DNA of 64,000 nucleotides, taken from contig NZ_CP102282.1 in NCBI RefSeq assembly GCF_025150745.1, positions 1,003,501-1,067,500 on the forward strand, read 5' to 3'. This document shows, piece after piece, positions 44,347 through 55,600 of this stretch. Under the pieces are notes generated by a model. It made no database searches and was not told where the DNA came from. It was given only the letters and a program-made list of their open reading frames with translations. How positions within the stretch are numbered: position 1 is the first letter of the stretch; each line of letters begins with the position of its first letter. Both the position numbers and the translations under genes were made by a program. The DNA comes from Eubacterium ventriosum. GTDB lineage: Bacteria; Bacillota; Clostridia; Lachnospirales; Lachnospiraceae.

Positions 44347-45459
44347 ATGAATCAATTCGCATTAACAAAAAGCATTGATACATACCTAAAGCATAACAAT
44401 TTAACTATGATTGAACAGTCTTCATGGAACAATGGTGTTGTTGTTTTTAAGATTGAAGATGGGGACGGTTTGCCGAAATCATTGGTTGTTATTTATTTAG
44501 AGAAGGATGAACTTCATTTAAAGGATATGGTAAAGCAGCTTTATGGAGAAAGCAGCAACAGCTCTAATCTTATTCAATGCACAAGTATGTATGAGGAAAG
44601 TGTTGAGGACGGAATTATTATTTACATAGTGACGGAAAGGGTGAATCAGTTAGTTGATTTGGTTTTAGATGGTGGAGATGAGCTAAAGAACAAGACTGAG
44701 GAAGAAAAGAAGATTTACCTTTATGAGATTATGTATGATGTTGGAATGAGCGCAAAGTATTTGAAAAGCAGGCTTTCCAAGTTAAATATTTTTGTTAACA
44801 ATGAAGAGTTGTGCGTTGATGGAAGTGGAAAGGGCAAGTTGTTGCTTTTTGATTTGATTAAGAATCAGGTAATGATTAACAATGAAGCTTATGAGATTTC
44901 AAGGCTTGTAAAGCAGGTTGCCAATGGACTGGGTACAGGGATTAATATTGATGTTAAGGAACAGACTATTGAGCAGCTTAACAGGGAGTGCCTTGAACAG
45001 ATTGAGCATAGCAGGAAGAAGAATCAGCAATACAAATTAATTTTTCAAAGTAATATTGAAAATGCAAAAAAGGGAGACGAAAAAGCCCAATATGTGGTAG
45101 GCTATATGTATTACAAAGGAAAAGGGGTTCCAAAAGATTACATTAAAGCAGCAGAATGGTACAAAAAATCAGCAGAAGGTAGTTATACTAAGGCACTTAA
45201 TAATCTTGCCTATCTTTATCAAAAAGGAAAAGGTGTAAACAAAGATATACATAAAGCTGAACAATTATTGCTTAAATCGGCAAAGCAGGGGGATGATGTG
45301 GCATGTTTAAATCTTGGGATTTTATACCAGACAGGAAAACTTGGAACAGCCAATATGGAAGACGCAGAATACTGGTATAGGAAAGCTATGGATAAAGGAA
45401 ATCCTGCAGCGACAAGGATATATAGAAGAATCCAAGCAATGGAGCAAAAAGAAAACTAA
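44347..45459 (+). CDS. Sel1-repeat protein
   Basis: A 370-residue protein. The C-terminus (about 240-365) has three to four Sel1-like TPR repeats (AQYVVGYMYYKGKGVPKDYIKA, ALNNLAYLYQKGKGVNKDIHKA, ACLNLGILYQTGK). The N-terminal ~220 residues are unclassified but could be a degenerate kinase lobe. AAAGGAG precedes ATG 44347 and a GGTACAAT -10 lies about 36 nt upstream. First gene of an operon ending with a Ser/Thr kinase. Confidence 0.82.
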   Translation: MNQFALTKSIDTYLKHNNLTMIEQSSWNNGVVVFKIEDGDGLPKSLVVIYLEKDELHLKDMVKQLYGESSNSSNLIQCTSMYEESVEDGIIIYIVTERVNQLVDLVLDGGDELKNKTEEEKKIYLYEIMYDVGMSAKYLKSRLSKLNIFVNNEELCVDGSGKGKLLLFDLIKNQVMINNEAYEISRLVKQVANGLGTGINIDVKEQTIEQLNRECLEQIEHSRKKNQQYKLIFQSNIENAKKGDEKAQYVVGYMYYKGKGVPKDYIKAAEWYKKSAEGSYTKALNNLAYLYQKGKGVNKDIHKAEQLLLKSAKQGDDVACLNLGILYQTGKLGTANMEDAEYWYRKAMDKGNPAATRIYRRIQAMEQKEN

Positions 45460-45506
45460 TATACAGAACAGATATACGGAGCAGAAAGAAAACTAATATA
45501 CAGGAC
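45441..45506 (+). repeat. 29-bp direct duplication at the end of the Sel1 gene
   Basis: The 29-nt segment at 45441-45469, which includes the Sel1 stop codon, is repeated at 45478-45506 with two mismatches. It looks like a recent local duplication in the intergenic gap. Confidence 0.8.
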
Positions 45507-45515
45507 GGAGACAGG

Positions 45516-46619
45516 ATGAAACATATAAACACTACAGATATGTATTTTCAGGTAATTAACTGTGAAGAAATAGATGAATTAAAGCAGATTTTGAACAAAT
45601 ACAGTCCATATTATTCTAATTGGAGGGATTACGTTAATAATGTTATGTTAACCAATGGACTGTCATATGAAAAACTAGGCAAGAAATGTGGTTTTAGCAA
45701 GAATACAATTAAAGGTTGGGTAAAAAACAACTGTATGCCTAAATCAAGAGAGAATTTTATAAAGTTTGGTATGGGTCTAAGATATAATCTACAGGAGATT
45801 AATTTTGTACTTCAAAGATACGGCAAGTATCCAAGACTTTATTCTAAGTCATTGGAAGATGCCATTTGTATTTATATTATTTCCCATTATCCAAAGGACG
45901 AAAGCATAAATCCATATGACGAATATGAGAAAATTAAAGCCAATTTCCTTAATATTTTGAAAACAAAAAATAAAAGAAAGTTTCTTGCAGATTCACCTAA
46001 TAGTACAATGGATATGGAAAAGAAAATTATTGGTTTTTCTAATGAAAAGGAACTGGTGGATTTTGTAAGAAAGAATGAAGTAGAATATTTAAACAGTTAT
46101 TATAAGCTGATTGATTATATTGAAGCCTATGTTAAAGCGGAAAATTTAGGAGGTTCTTATCACAGCCTGATTGAAAATGAAAAGCTTGATAAAGGATTTG
46201 AAAAGATGATTTCAAATCTTAAAAACTGGGGCGAAGTTCCCAACAGACAGCGCCTTATGGCTTTAGGTATTAAGCTTAATATGTCTTGTCTTGAAATAAA
46301 CCAGTTGTTATGGTATGCCAATATGGAGAAGCTTTGTCCAAAGGACAAGATAGAATGTATAATTCTTTATGTGTTGTCTAATATTGATGTGGCAAATCCC
46401 ACATATCAGACTAATCATATGGCGCTTGTAAGTGCTTATTCCGACAATCCACATATAGAAGAACAGTGTAAAAATCTTCTTGTTGAGCTAACAGGACTAA
46501 AAACTTCTGAGGAAATACAGGAAGAGGTACAGTATTATATTAAGGATACATTACAATCACTTGATTTGGAGGATGACAATTATGGAATACTTCAGTTGTT
46601 TATGGAAGAAAATAAGTAG
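45516..46619 (+). CDS. HTH-like protein with duplicated domain
   Basis: A 367-residue protein. Near residue 45-75 is an XRE-like helix-turn-helix (LSYEKLGKKCGFSKNTIKGW) followed by NLQEINFVLQRYGKYPRL and a short helix pair. The same layout recurs at about 228-300 (NWGEVPNRQRLMALGIKLNM, CLEINQLLWYANMEKLCP), so the module is duplicated. Function unknown; the context is signalling. Confidence 0.7.
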   Translation: MKHINTTDMYFQVINCEEIDELKQILNKYSPYYSNWRDYVNNVMLTNGLSYEKLGKKCGFSKNTIKGWVKNNCMPKSRENFIKFGMGLRYNLQEINFVLQRYGKYPRLYSKSLEDAICIYIISHYPKDESINPYDEYEKIKANFLNILKTKNKRKFLADSPNSTMDMEKKIIGFSNEKELVDFVRKNEVEYLNSYYKLIDYIEAYVKAENLGGSYHSLIENEKLDKGFEKMISNLKNWGEVPNRQRLMALGIKLNMSCLEINQLLWYANMEKLCPKDKIECIILYVLSNIDVANPTYQTNHMALVSAYSDNPHIEEQCKNLLVELTGLKTSEEIQEEVQYYIKDTLQSLDLEDDNYGILQLFMEENK

Positions 46620-47654
46620 AATAGTTATTGTTGTTATTGCATTATTTTGTGTTGGAAGTATTATGCCGGAAGAAGTTAAGGCATATGAAGGGGTGGACTT
46701 AAGATATAAAGAGGAAGGCAAGCACAATTTATATGATTCAAAAAGCTATACACATAATGGATATTTAAGAGTTTACTTTGATGAAACACAAGGATATGAA
46801 CCGGGAGTTTATTTGTATCTATCATTTTATGATTGGACTGTAAAGTCTAATTATTCATTTTCTGTTTATATGGACAATGCACTATTATTACAGGGAATGT
46901 GTTCAGATTATCTGGAAGATTCAAAAGGATGGGCATATAAATATATCTTTATTCCATTACAATATTTTAAAGAACTGAATCGTCAGCATGTTATAACAAT
47001 GTATACAATGAGTCCTTCCGGACAAATAGGCGATAGTGTTGTTAATAACATTACGTTGTACAAACCATTAATAAAAAACAATACAACTGTTTCAGCAAAA
47101 CAGATTAGCGGAAAAGAATCTGTAAAACTGGAATGGGGTGAAATGACAGGTGCAAAAAAGTACTCTGTTTATCGTTCAGATAATTTAAATGGAAGATACG
47201 AAAAGATAGGTGAAACTACATCAACTAATATTTCAGATAATGAAGTTAAGAGTGGCAATAAATACTATTATTATGTGGAAGCAAAATACGTTGATTGTGA
47301 TGTTTTAGCTACAAACAATACATCAGTAGAAGTAAAAAAGCCAGAACTATCAATTCCGAAAATAAAAGTAAAAAAGAAAAGAAAAACTCTAAATATATAT
47401 TGGGGAATTATACCTGATTCAAGTAAAGGTATAGAAATATATATGAAAGAGGGGAAAAATAAGAAGTATAAGAAAGTAAATACAACTACTAATTTAAAGA
47501 AAAATAAAAACAAAAAAGGGGCAGTTGGAATTACAGCTTCAAAAAATACTTAAAAAAAGGAAAAAAATACAGTTTTAGAGCAAGAACATATACTTATTTT
47601 AACAATGAAAAAATTTATGGAAAATGGTCTAAAACAGTTAGCATTAAAGGATAA
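46582..47654 (+). pseudogene. Secreted Fn3-like protein, frameshifted near the end
   Basis: Signal peptide (about 1-34, ending EEVKA), an N-terminal beta domain, a fibronectin type III-like domain (about 170-240, VKLEWGEMTGAKKYSVYRS) and a second beta domain. The frame stops at 47553, but the paralogous C-terminus (KKGKKYSFRARTYTYF) continues in the next frame to 47654. One lost T in the run near 47545 explains this. GGAGG lies 9 nt before ATG 46582. Confidence 0.78.
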
Positions 47655-47671
47655 GATAATAGGAAGTGCTT

Positions 47672-48754
47672 ATGAGAAATAATAGATTATGGGAAAATAT
47701 AAATAAAATAAGTATAGTGTTTGTTTTTACAGTAATGTGTGTAATTACCGGTGTTACTAATGTAAGAGCTGATGATACAAGGTGTACTTATTATAGAGAA
47801 ATAACAGAAGATGAAAATGTGTATTTTCATGGAGTTCAGATTAGGTATGAAGAAGATAGTAATTCACTAAATCCACCAGAGGTAAGATTAGACTTTGAAT
47901 ATATATCAGACGTTAAAAAGGGAAGCGTATTTAGTGTTTATCTGGATAATAAATGTTTAAAAAGAGACAGATGTATTGTTGGGCAAGGTGAGTCAGTTTC
48001 AATAGAACCGGAAAGTTTTATGGAAATGAATCGTAGGTATACACTTGCGTTATATACTGAGGATAGCAATGGAATAGTATATAACGTGCAAAAGTATTAC
48101 TTGATTTTTCATAAGCCCCTAGTGAAAAAGGCTACTACTGTTTCAGCCAGTCAGGTTTACGGCGAAAAAGCAATTCGGGTTAAATGGGATAAAATAGTTG
48201 GAGCACAGAAGTATTATATCTACAGGGCAACTAGTGAGAATGGCATGTATAGAAACATAGGTGTCTGCACAGAGCCAAATATCATTGATGACCAAGTGAA
48301 TATAGGAACGAAATATTATTACTATATTGAGGCAGCTTATGTTGATGATGATAGAGTTACAACTAACAAGTCCTCAGCTACTGTAGTTTCATCAAAGATA
48401 AAATTATCAGGTCCAAAGATTAAAATTAAAAGAAAACATAAGACATGGCAGGTTTATTGGGGAACTATATCAGATGAAAGTAACGGTATTGAAGTTTATA
48501 TGAAAAAAGCAAATGGAAAATACAAAAAAATCAATACTACTACTAAGATAAAAAAACGAGAAAGCAAGCGTGGAATAGTTGGAATAACAAGTTCTAACAA
48601 GGCATTAAGGCCAGGGGTAGAATATAGCTTTAAGGCAAGAACTTTTAGATGGGTTAAAACTAAGAAAGTTTATAGCAAATGGTCTAACACAGCTACAATT
48701 ATAAAGCGTGGTCAAAAGAATTCATCAATAAAGTTTAAGACACTAAAAAAATAG
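47672..48754 (+). CDS. Secreted Fn3-like protein
   Basis: A 360-residue paralog of the preceding gene, intact. Signal peptide (about 1-34, ending NVRA), N-terminal beta domain, Fn3-like domain (about 170-240, IRVKWDKIVGAQKYYIYRA), and a second beta domain ending FKARTFRWVKTKKVYSKWS. No sortase motif, so it is secreted or held non-covalently. The preferred start is ATG 47672 behind AGGAAG. Confidence 0.8.
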   Translation: MRNNRLWENINKISIVFVFTVMCVITGVTNVRADDTRCTYYREITEDENVYFHGVQIRYEEDSNSLNPPEVRLDFEYISDVKKGSVFSVYLDNKCLKRDRCIVGQGESVSIEPESFMEMNRRYTLALYTEDSNGIVYNVQKYYLIFHKPLVKKATTVSASQVYGEKAIRVKWDKIVGAQKYYIYRATSENGMYRNIGVCTEPNIIDDQVNIGTKYYYYIEAAYVDDDRVTTNKSSATVVSSKIKLSGPKIKIKRKHKTWQVYWGTISDESNGIEVYMKKANGKYKKINTTTKIKKRESKRGIVGITSSNKALRPGVEYSFKARTFRWVKTKKVYSKWSNTATIIKRGQKNSSIKFKTLKK

Positions 48755-48773
48755 ATAAAACCGGGAGAAAACA

Positions 48774-50375
48774 ATGGATTCTATTTTAGGCAGAACAATA
48801 CTTGGATACAGGGTAGTGGAAAAAATAGGTTCAGGTGGTTTTGGCAATGTATATAGAGTGGAGCGAAATAACATTGTAGGAAATACCACAAGGGCATTAA
48901 AGGTTATAACACTACCGGGCGAAAATGAATATATAGAAATATTAAACTCTATGGGCGGAGACAGGGAGAAGACGAATTCTTATTTCAAAAAGGAATTGGA
49001 TCGTGTTCTTAACGAGATTAGGGTTTTTTCGTTGATTTCTGAAAAAGATAATCATAATATTGTTTCCTATTATGAAAGTGATGTGGAGCAGACAGGTGAG
49101 TTTAGATATAACATTTATATTTTAATGGAAATGCTTACACCTCTCACAAAGTGGCTGCAGGAGAACAACCTGACAGTTGGAGAAGGTCTAAAGATTGGTA
49201 TTGATATATCAAGCGGATTAAGTATTTGCCATGAAAACAACATTATCCACAGAGATATAAAATTAAGCAATATTTTTGTGTCAAAAGACGGAACTTTTAA
49301 GCTGGGAGACTTTGGCGTTTCAAAGCGAATGAACGATACAACTATGGCAGGAACCCTTAAAGGTACGCCTAATTACATAGCACCTGAGATTTATATAGGA
49401 CAGGAAAAATATAACAGTTCAGTTGATAATTATTCTCTTGGAATACTTTTGTATTATTTGTTTAACAAGAAGAGATTTCCATATTATCCTGATTTTCCAT
49501 ATGAATATTCAACAGAAGATGAGGACAGAGCTTTCTATAAAAGAATGAAATATGAAGAATTAAGTAATCCGGTCTGTGCACCTAAAACAGTTGCCCGAAT
49601 TATAAAGAAGGCAATTTCCAAACCTGATGAAAGATATAGAAAGACAGAACAGTTTCTTGAAGATTTGATGGAGGCAAAAAATAATCTTACGGAAGATGAA
49701 CTTAATACGCCAATTGGTTTTGAACCGGTAATAAAAGAATCTCCAATAGTAAATGAGAAAGAGGCAAAGCTAGTTGAAAATCTGTATGGGCAAACTGATG
49801 AAAGCATAAGTTTTGAGCAGTATGGCGTAACAATGGAAGATACAGATTCGATTAAGGGGCAGAATGCTTTGACGGATGATGAAGCAGAAAAAAACAACCG
49901 AGCAAAAATAGATTATAATTATGTGACAGACGAAAAAAACGGTAATAAATTAAGTAGTGGTGGTTCAGAAATAAACAAGCAGGAACTTACCAATGAATCT
50001 TCTAGTGAAAAGAGCAAATTTAAGTGGCTTCTCATTGGTGCAATAATAATCACCTGTAATGTAATGATTATTTTGTTGGCGGTATATGGAATAACTAACA
50101 GAATAAATAACACTCAGGGAGAAAGTAACAATATAGGAAACATAGGAGAAACTATAGCGCAAACAGCCATAGAAGAAACAACTATTGCTGAAACAACTGT
50201 GGCTCAGACAACCGTGCAGGAAACTACATCACAGCAACCGGTTACCACAACTGTACCTGCAACTACTAAAGCAAAAAAGAAAAAAGCCAAGAATACCACT
50301 ACGACGAAGGCTTCAGGCAGCAGTTCTAAAAAAAGCAATGATGATGATTTTAACTTTAAAAATGTGGTAGAATAG
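48774..50375 (+). CDS. Transmembrane Ser/Thr protein kinase
   Basis: A 533-residue Hanks-type kinase. Gly loop 19-27 (GSGGFGNVY), Lys43, HRDIKLSN 159-166, DFG 179-181, and APE 203-205: all key residues are present. An acidic linker precedes one membrane segment at about 416-442. The outside part (~90 residues) is Thr/Gln-rich with a Lys-rich patch and has no PASTA domains. It probably senses the envelope and acts on neighbours in the operon. Confidence 0.93.
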   Translation: MDSILGRTILGYRVVEKIGSGGFGNVYRVERNNIVGNTTRALKVITLPGENEYIEILNSMGGDREKTNSYFKKELDRVLNEIRVFSLISEKDNHNIVSYYESDVEQTGEFRYNIYILMEMLTPLTKWLQENNLTVGEGLKIGIDISSGLSICHENNIIHRDIKLSNIFVSKDGTFKLGDFGVSKRMNDTTMAGTLKGTPNYIAPEIYIGQEKYNSSVDNYSLGILLYYLFNKKRFPYYPDFPYEYSTEDEDRAFYKRMKYEELSNPVCAPKTVARIIKKAISKPDERYRKTEQFLEDLMEAKNNLTEDELNTPIGFEPVIKESPIVNEKEAKLVENLYGQTDESISFEQYGVTMEDTDSIKGQNALTDDEAEKNNRAKIDYNYVTDEKNGNKLSSGGSEINKQELTNESSSEKSKFKWLLIGAIIITCNVMIILLAVYGITNRINNTQGESNNIGNIGETIAQTAIEETTIAETTVAQTTVQETTSQQPVTTTVPATTKAKKKKAKNTTTTKASGSSSKKSNDDDFNFKNVVE

Positions 50376-50462
50376 TTATAATTAATTACAAAGTAATAGT
50401 ACGGAAGTGATTATATATAACGACAGCACATATAATCAGGACTTAATCGCATAGGAGAAGTT

Positions 50463-51194
50463 ATGAAGATTGCCATTGTAGACGACAGCAGTTTGGATAG
50501 AGATTTTTTAAAGAACGGATTAGAAATAATCTTTGAAGAGAGAAACATAGAGAACCTTGAAATACAGGAGTTTAGCAGTGGGGAAGAGCTGCTTAATTAT
50601 CTAAGAGAGAATCCTTCAGATTTTTTCCACATTATTTTTATGGATATTTATATGGAAGATTTAACAGGTGTGGAGACGGCAAAAGCAATTAGAAAGACTG
50701 ATGAACAGGTGAAAATTGTATTTATTACAACAAGTAATGAGTTTGCCAGTGAAAGTTATGAGGTAAGAGCAGAGGATTATTTGATTAAGCCTTTTGACGG
50801 CCGGCGGATGAATAAGATTATTGACAGATTTTTTAGAAAAAACAAAGAAGTTAATATTTTGGAATTTCCCAACGGCAGAAAGGTTTCTGTTAATTCTATT
50901 GTCTATACCAGTTTTTCAGGACATTACGTAACTGTTTTTATGAATGATGGCGAGAAGGTGCAGATAAGATGCACTCAGAAGAATTTTGAAAAAATAATCG
51001 GACCATATCCTCAACTTATATCAAGTTTCAAAGGTGTTATAGTTAATTTGGAACAGGTTGACGGAATCGAAGAGGACAGATTTAGAATGAAAGATGGTGA
51101 ATTTGTTCCAATTAGCAGAAGAAAGTATGGTGAAGTGAAGAAGCAATATACAGATTTTCTTATGAAAAAATTAACGGAAAAGGAGGAAACGTAA
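50463..51194 (+). CDS. LytTR-family response regulator
   Basis: A 243-residue AgrA/VirR-like regulator. Receiver with Asp7, Asp8 and phospho-Asp61 (FMDIYMEDLTG), then a LytTR DNA-binding domain (about 135-235; VNSIVYTSFSGHYVTVFM, FVPISRRK). It overlaps none but directly abuts the kinase gene. No agrB/agrD genes are adjacent. Confidence 0.92.
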   Translation: MKIAIVDDSSLDRDFLKNGLEIIFEERNIENLEIQEFSSGEELLNYLRENPSDFFHIIFMDIYMEDLTGVETAKAIRKTDEQVKIVFITTSNEFASESYEVRAEDYLIKPFDGRRMNKIIDRFFRKNKEVNILEFPNGRKVSVNSIVYTSFSGHYVTVFMNDGEKVQIRCTQKNFEKIIGPYPQLISSFKGVIVNLEQVDGIEEDRFRMKDGEFVPISRRKYGEVKKQYTDFLMKKLTEKEET

Positions 51195-52532
51195 ATGACC
51201 TCTTTTAGAATGTTTGAAATTATATTGTATTCAATGGTTAGTCTTTTGCCATATTTAGGACTGGCGTTGTATCCTTTCGAGGACAAGTTTAGAATGTCCA
51301 AAATTAAGTTAAGCGGATGCATTGTTATTCTTACGGTAATTCAAAGTGCTCTTGGAATATATGCAACAATGTGTTCACAGGAACAGAAAGCTTTATTTTC
51401 ACTGCTAAGCACAGTATGCTACGGTGGATTTTATTTTCTTGCAATAAAAGAGAATGTAGGAAAACTTGTATTTGTTTTATTAATAGTATCTAATTTTGCC
51501 AACTTTGTTGTAATGTGTGCAAAGTGTGTGGAAGGTCATATTTTTCCACAGCTTGCAGTTGAAAACAACAAATGGTCTTTTTCTTTATGCACAATGATAG
51601 TGCAGCTTATTTTTATTCCACTTTTATTTTTATATTTTAAAAAGTATATAAAAGGGGTGGCTCATATAGAAACGGGAAAAAAGATTTGGAGATTTTTGTG
51701 GACAATTCCGGCAACTTTTTATCTGTTCTGGTATCATGGGCTTTATTTTAATACAAAATCATCAATTGAGTTAGCAATGGACCCGGTTAATATGATTTTT
51801 ACGTTTTTTATTAATCTTGGAGCTGTGGTTGTTTATACGGTTATTGTTAATTCTATGGCTGAATTTCAATATAATCTTAATTTGGAAGAAGAAAAGAAAC
51901 AGCTTGAAATTGAAAATCTTTGTTTTGAAAATATGAAGAAGCAAATGGAATTTACAAGGAGGGCGCGTCACGATTTGAAGCATCATATGAAGGCTGTTCA
52001 CACAATGGCAGAAAACAATGAGTGTAAGAAAATTACAGAGTACATAGAAACATATTTGGAACACGTGTCATTAAAGAAGCCTTTGGTTTATTGCACCAAT
52101 TTTACTTTAAATGCACTGATTGTATATTATGTTCAGCAGGCGGAAGCTCACAAAATAAAGTTAAAGTTAAATATTGAGTTGCCGGAAGAAACCAATGTTA
52201 AGGAGGCAGATTTAACAGTATTGTTTGGAAATCTTTTGGAGAATGCAATTGATGCCTGTGATGAGGTGCAGGAAAATAAAAGATATATTAATTTAAAAAT
52301 CTACAAGCCTAATTCAGATTCAATAGTTTTCTATATTGAGAATGGTTTTAATGGAAGTATTAAAAAGAAAAATCAGCAATTTCTGACAACTAAGGCTAAC
52401 GGCAACGGTATTGGAATTGAGTCGGTAAAATATGTTGTTCACAAATACAACGGAGACGTTAATATAAAAACAGACGAAAACAAATTTATCGTTTCAGGAG
52501 TTTTATTACAACCACTTGACGCCACAAAATAA
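51195..52532 (+). CDS. GHKL sensor histidine kinase (AgrC-like)
   Basis: A 445-residue kinase. Six membrane segments in the first ~220 residues, a short coiled coil, the phospho-acceptor His259 (RRARHDLKHH) and a GHKL ATPase domain with N-box (LFGNLLENAIDAC) and G-box (GNGIGIESV). Partner of the LytTR regulator. Signal unknown. Confidence 0.92.
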   Translation: MTSFRMFEIILYSMVSLLPYLGLALYPFEDKFRMSKIKLSGCIVILTVIQSALGIYATMCSQEQKALFSLLSTVCYGGFYFLAIKENVGKLVFVLLIVSNFANFVVMCAKCVEGHIFPQLAVENNKWSFSLCTMIVQLIFIPLLFLYFKKYIKGVAHIETGKKIWRFLWTIPATFYLFWYHGLYFNTKSSIELAMDPVNMIFTFFINLGAVVVYTVIVNSMAEFQYNLNLEEEKKQLEIENLCFENMKKQMEFTRRARHDLKHHMKAVHTMAENNECKKITEYIETYLEHVSLKKPLVYCTNFTLNALIVYYVQQAEAHKIKLKLNIELPEETNVKEADLTVLFGNLLENAIDACDEVQENKRYINLKIYKPNSDSIVFYIENGFNGSIKKKNQQFLTTKANGNGIGIESVKYVVHKYNGDVNIKTDENKFIVSGVLLQPLDATK

Positions 52533-52623
52533 CCGTTGGACGCCAGCTTATAGATTTCTTATATATTATTTTTTTATAATAATGTTGTAATAGACAAGGT
52601 ACGATAAAAAAGGAGGATAATAT

Positions 52624-55600
52624 ATGAGGAGAAAATGGAAAAAATTACTAAGCACAACATTGGCATTGGCAATGGTTATAACAACTATTGGAGTACGTGA
52701 AGTGCCGGTAAGTGCAGCGGAAGAAGAGAATACAAATGAGAGTGTGGTTTATATGGATAACATGGCATATGATACCACAACAGGACATTTTTATAAGTTA
52801 AGTAGTGTGGGAACATACGAGCAGGTAAATGCAGAAGCTAAGGAAAGTGGCGGCTACCTTGCCTGTATTTCTTCAGCAGAAGAGAATGAGATAGTTGCAA
52901 AGGTTTCAAGTACAGGAAAAACAACTACATCATCTTATATTGGACTTATGAGAAATGAGGAAAATATTCAGGAATGGATGTGGGCAGATGGAAGCGAAGT
53001 AAATTACACTAATTGGAACGAAGGTGAACCTAACAGTGAAAATGAAAAAGTAGCGGAAATTTACGATAGCACAAGAAGTCCAGGTGCAGAAAAATGGAAT
53101 GACTGTACTGTGTCAAGTAGAAATACAGGTGTCATAGAATACAATGAATGTATTCATCCTGAATCACAGTATGTTGTAAAGAATAAAACTTTTGCAGACT
53201 GTGAACAGGGAGGTTACACAGGAGATACTTATTGTGGATTTTGTAATGAAAAGATAGCAGACGGAAAAGAGACAGAGCCGGGAGGACATGCAGAGGCTGT
53301 TATTGATGAAAAAACAGTAAAAGAGGCAACATGTACAGAAGAGGGCTATACAGGCGATAAGATTTGCCCTACATGTAAGAAGGTTTTGGAACATGGGAAA
53401 ACAACTCCGGTCAATGGACATACAGAGTCAGAAGAGCTTCGTAAGGTTAGGGAAGCAAGCTGTTATTTAGATGGTTATACAGGTGAAACATATTGTATAG
53501 TTTGTGGAGAAACATTAGAAGCCGGGGATGCCATTACAAAATTAGAACATAAATATGAAGATAATGTATGTAAAAACTGTGGAAGAATTAATAATGCCCA
53601 GTTAGATACAACATATACATCAAAAACAACAAATTTATATCCGTTTCAGGTAATACAGTTTAAGGCACCTGAAAATGGAACGTACAAGTTTTATTGTGAA
53701 AATATTACAAATTGGGATTCATATGGCTATTTATTTAAAGAAGAAAACTTTAATGACCAGGTTATAAAAGGCGGAATAGAAAAGTTTAATGCAAAATTAG
53801 AAAATTCGAATGTAGAGAATTCAAGATTAGATGGTTTTTGGGGTGTTAATGATGATGGGGGTAAAAATGGTGCACCTGCAATGACAGAAGAATTAGAGAA
53901 AGATAAGACATATTATTTCGTTTTAGGTACTTATTATGCTTATACATATACAGGAGAATTTAGCGTAACAATAACATGTACTCACGATAAAACACATATA
54001 GAAGGAAAAACTTTATCGGATTGTACAGTTGGAGGTTATACAGGAGATACTGTCTGTGATACATGTGGAAAAGTTGTGGAACAGGGACAGACTTTGGAAC
54101 CGGGTGAACATCAGGAAGCAGTATTAGATGTTAAAGATGCAACCTGCTATGTAACGGGTTATACAGGCGATACATATTGTAGTGTTTGTAATATAAAATT
54201 AGCAGAGGGAACAGTTACTCCAAAACTTGAACATGAATATGAAGATAATGTATGTAAAAACTGTGGAAGAATTAATAATGCCCAGTTAGATACAACATAT
54301 ACATCAAAGACAACAAATTCATATCCGTTCCAGGTAATACAGTTTAAGGCACCTGAAAATGGAAAGTACAAGTTCTATTGTGAAAATATTAAAAATTGGG
54401 ATTCATATGGCTATTTATTTAAAGAAGAAAACTTTAATGACCAGATTATAATAGACGGAATAGAAAAGTTTAACGCAAAAAAGGCAGATTCAGGTGCAGA
54501 AATACCTACGTTGAGTGGTTATTGGCAGTGCGACGATGAACATGGTAAAAATAGCGCACCTGCAATAACATCAGAATTAGAGAAAGATAAGACGTATTAT
54601 TTTGTTGTAGGACCTTATTCAACAGCTACAGGTGAATTTAGAATAACAATAACATGTGCTCACGAGAAAACACACATAGAAGGAAGAACTTTTTCGAATT
54701 GTATAGTAGGTGGCTATACAGGGGATATAGTCTGTGATACATGTGGAAAAGTTGTGGAACAGGGACAGACTTTGGAACCGGGTGAACATCAGGAAGCAGT
54801 ATTAGATGTTAAAGATGCAACCTGCTATGTAACGGGTTATACAGGCGATACATATTGTAGTTTTTGTAATATAAAATTAGCAGAGGGAACAGTTATTCCA
54901 AAGCTTGAACATGAATATGAAGATAATGTATGTAAAAACTGTGGAAGAATTAATAATGCCCAGTTAGATACAACATATACATCAAAGACAACAAATTTAT
55001 ATCCGTTCCAGGTAATACAGTTTAAGGCAGCTGAAAATGGAAAGTACAAGTTTCATTGTGAAAATATTACAGTTTGGGATTCATATGGCTATTTATTTAA
55101 AGAAGAAAACTTTAATGACCAGGTTATAATAGACGGAATAGAAAAGTTTAACGCAAAAATAGAGAATAATACCGGAGGCAATTCTAGATTAAAAGGTTAT
55201 TGGAAGATTAACGATGATGATGGCGCAAACTCGGCACCTGAAATAACCGCAGAATTAGAGAAAGATAAGATATATTATTTTGTTGTAGGACCTCATTCAA
55301 CAGCTACAGGTGAATTTAGCATAACAATAACATGTGCTCATGAGAAAACACACAGGGAAGGAAGAACACTTTCAGACTGTACAGAGGGTGGTTACACAGG
55401 TGATGTTATTTGTGATACATGTGGAAAACTTGTGGAACAGGGACAGACTTTGGAACCGGGTGAACATACAGTTGAGGTTGTGGATGCCAGAGAAGCAAAT
55501 TGTTATATCGAAGGAAAAACAGGTGAAGAAAAATGTTCAGTATGTGATAAAGTATTAAAAGAAAATAAGGCAATACCAAAGCTCGAACATAAATATGAAA

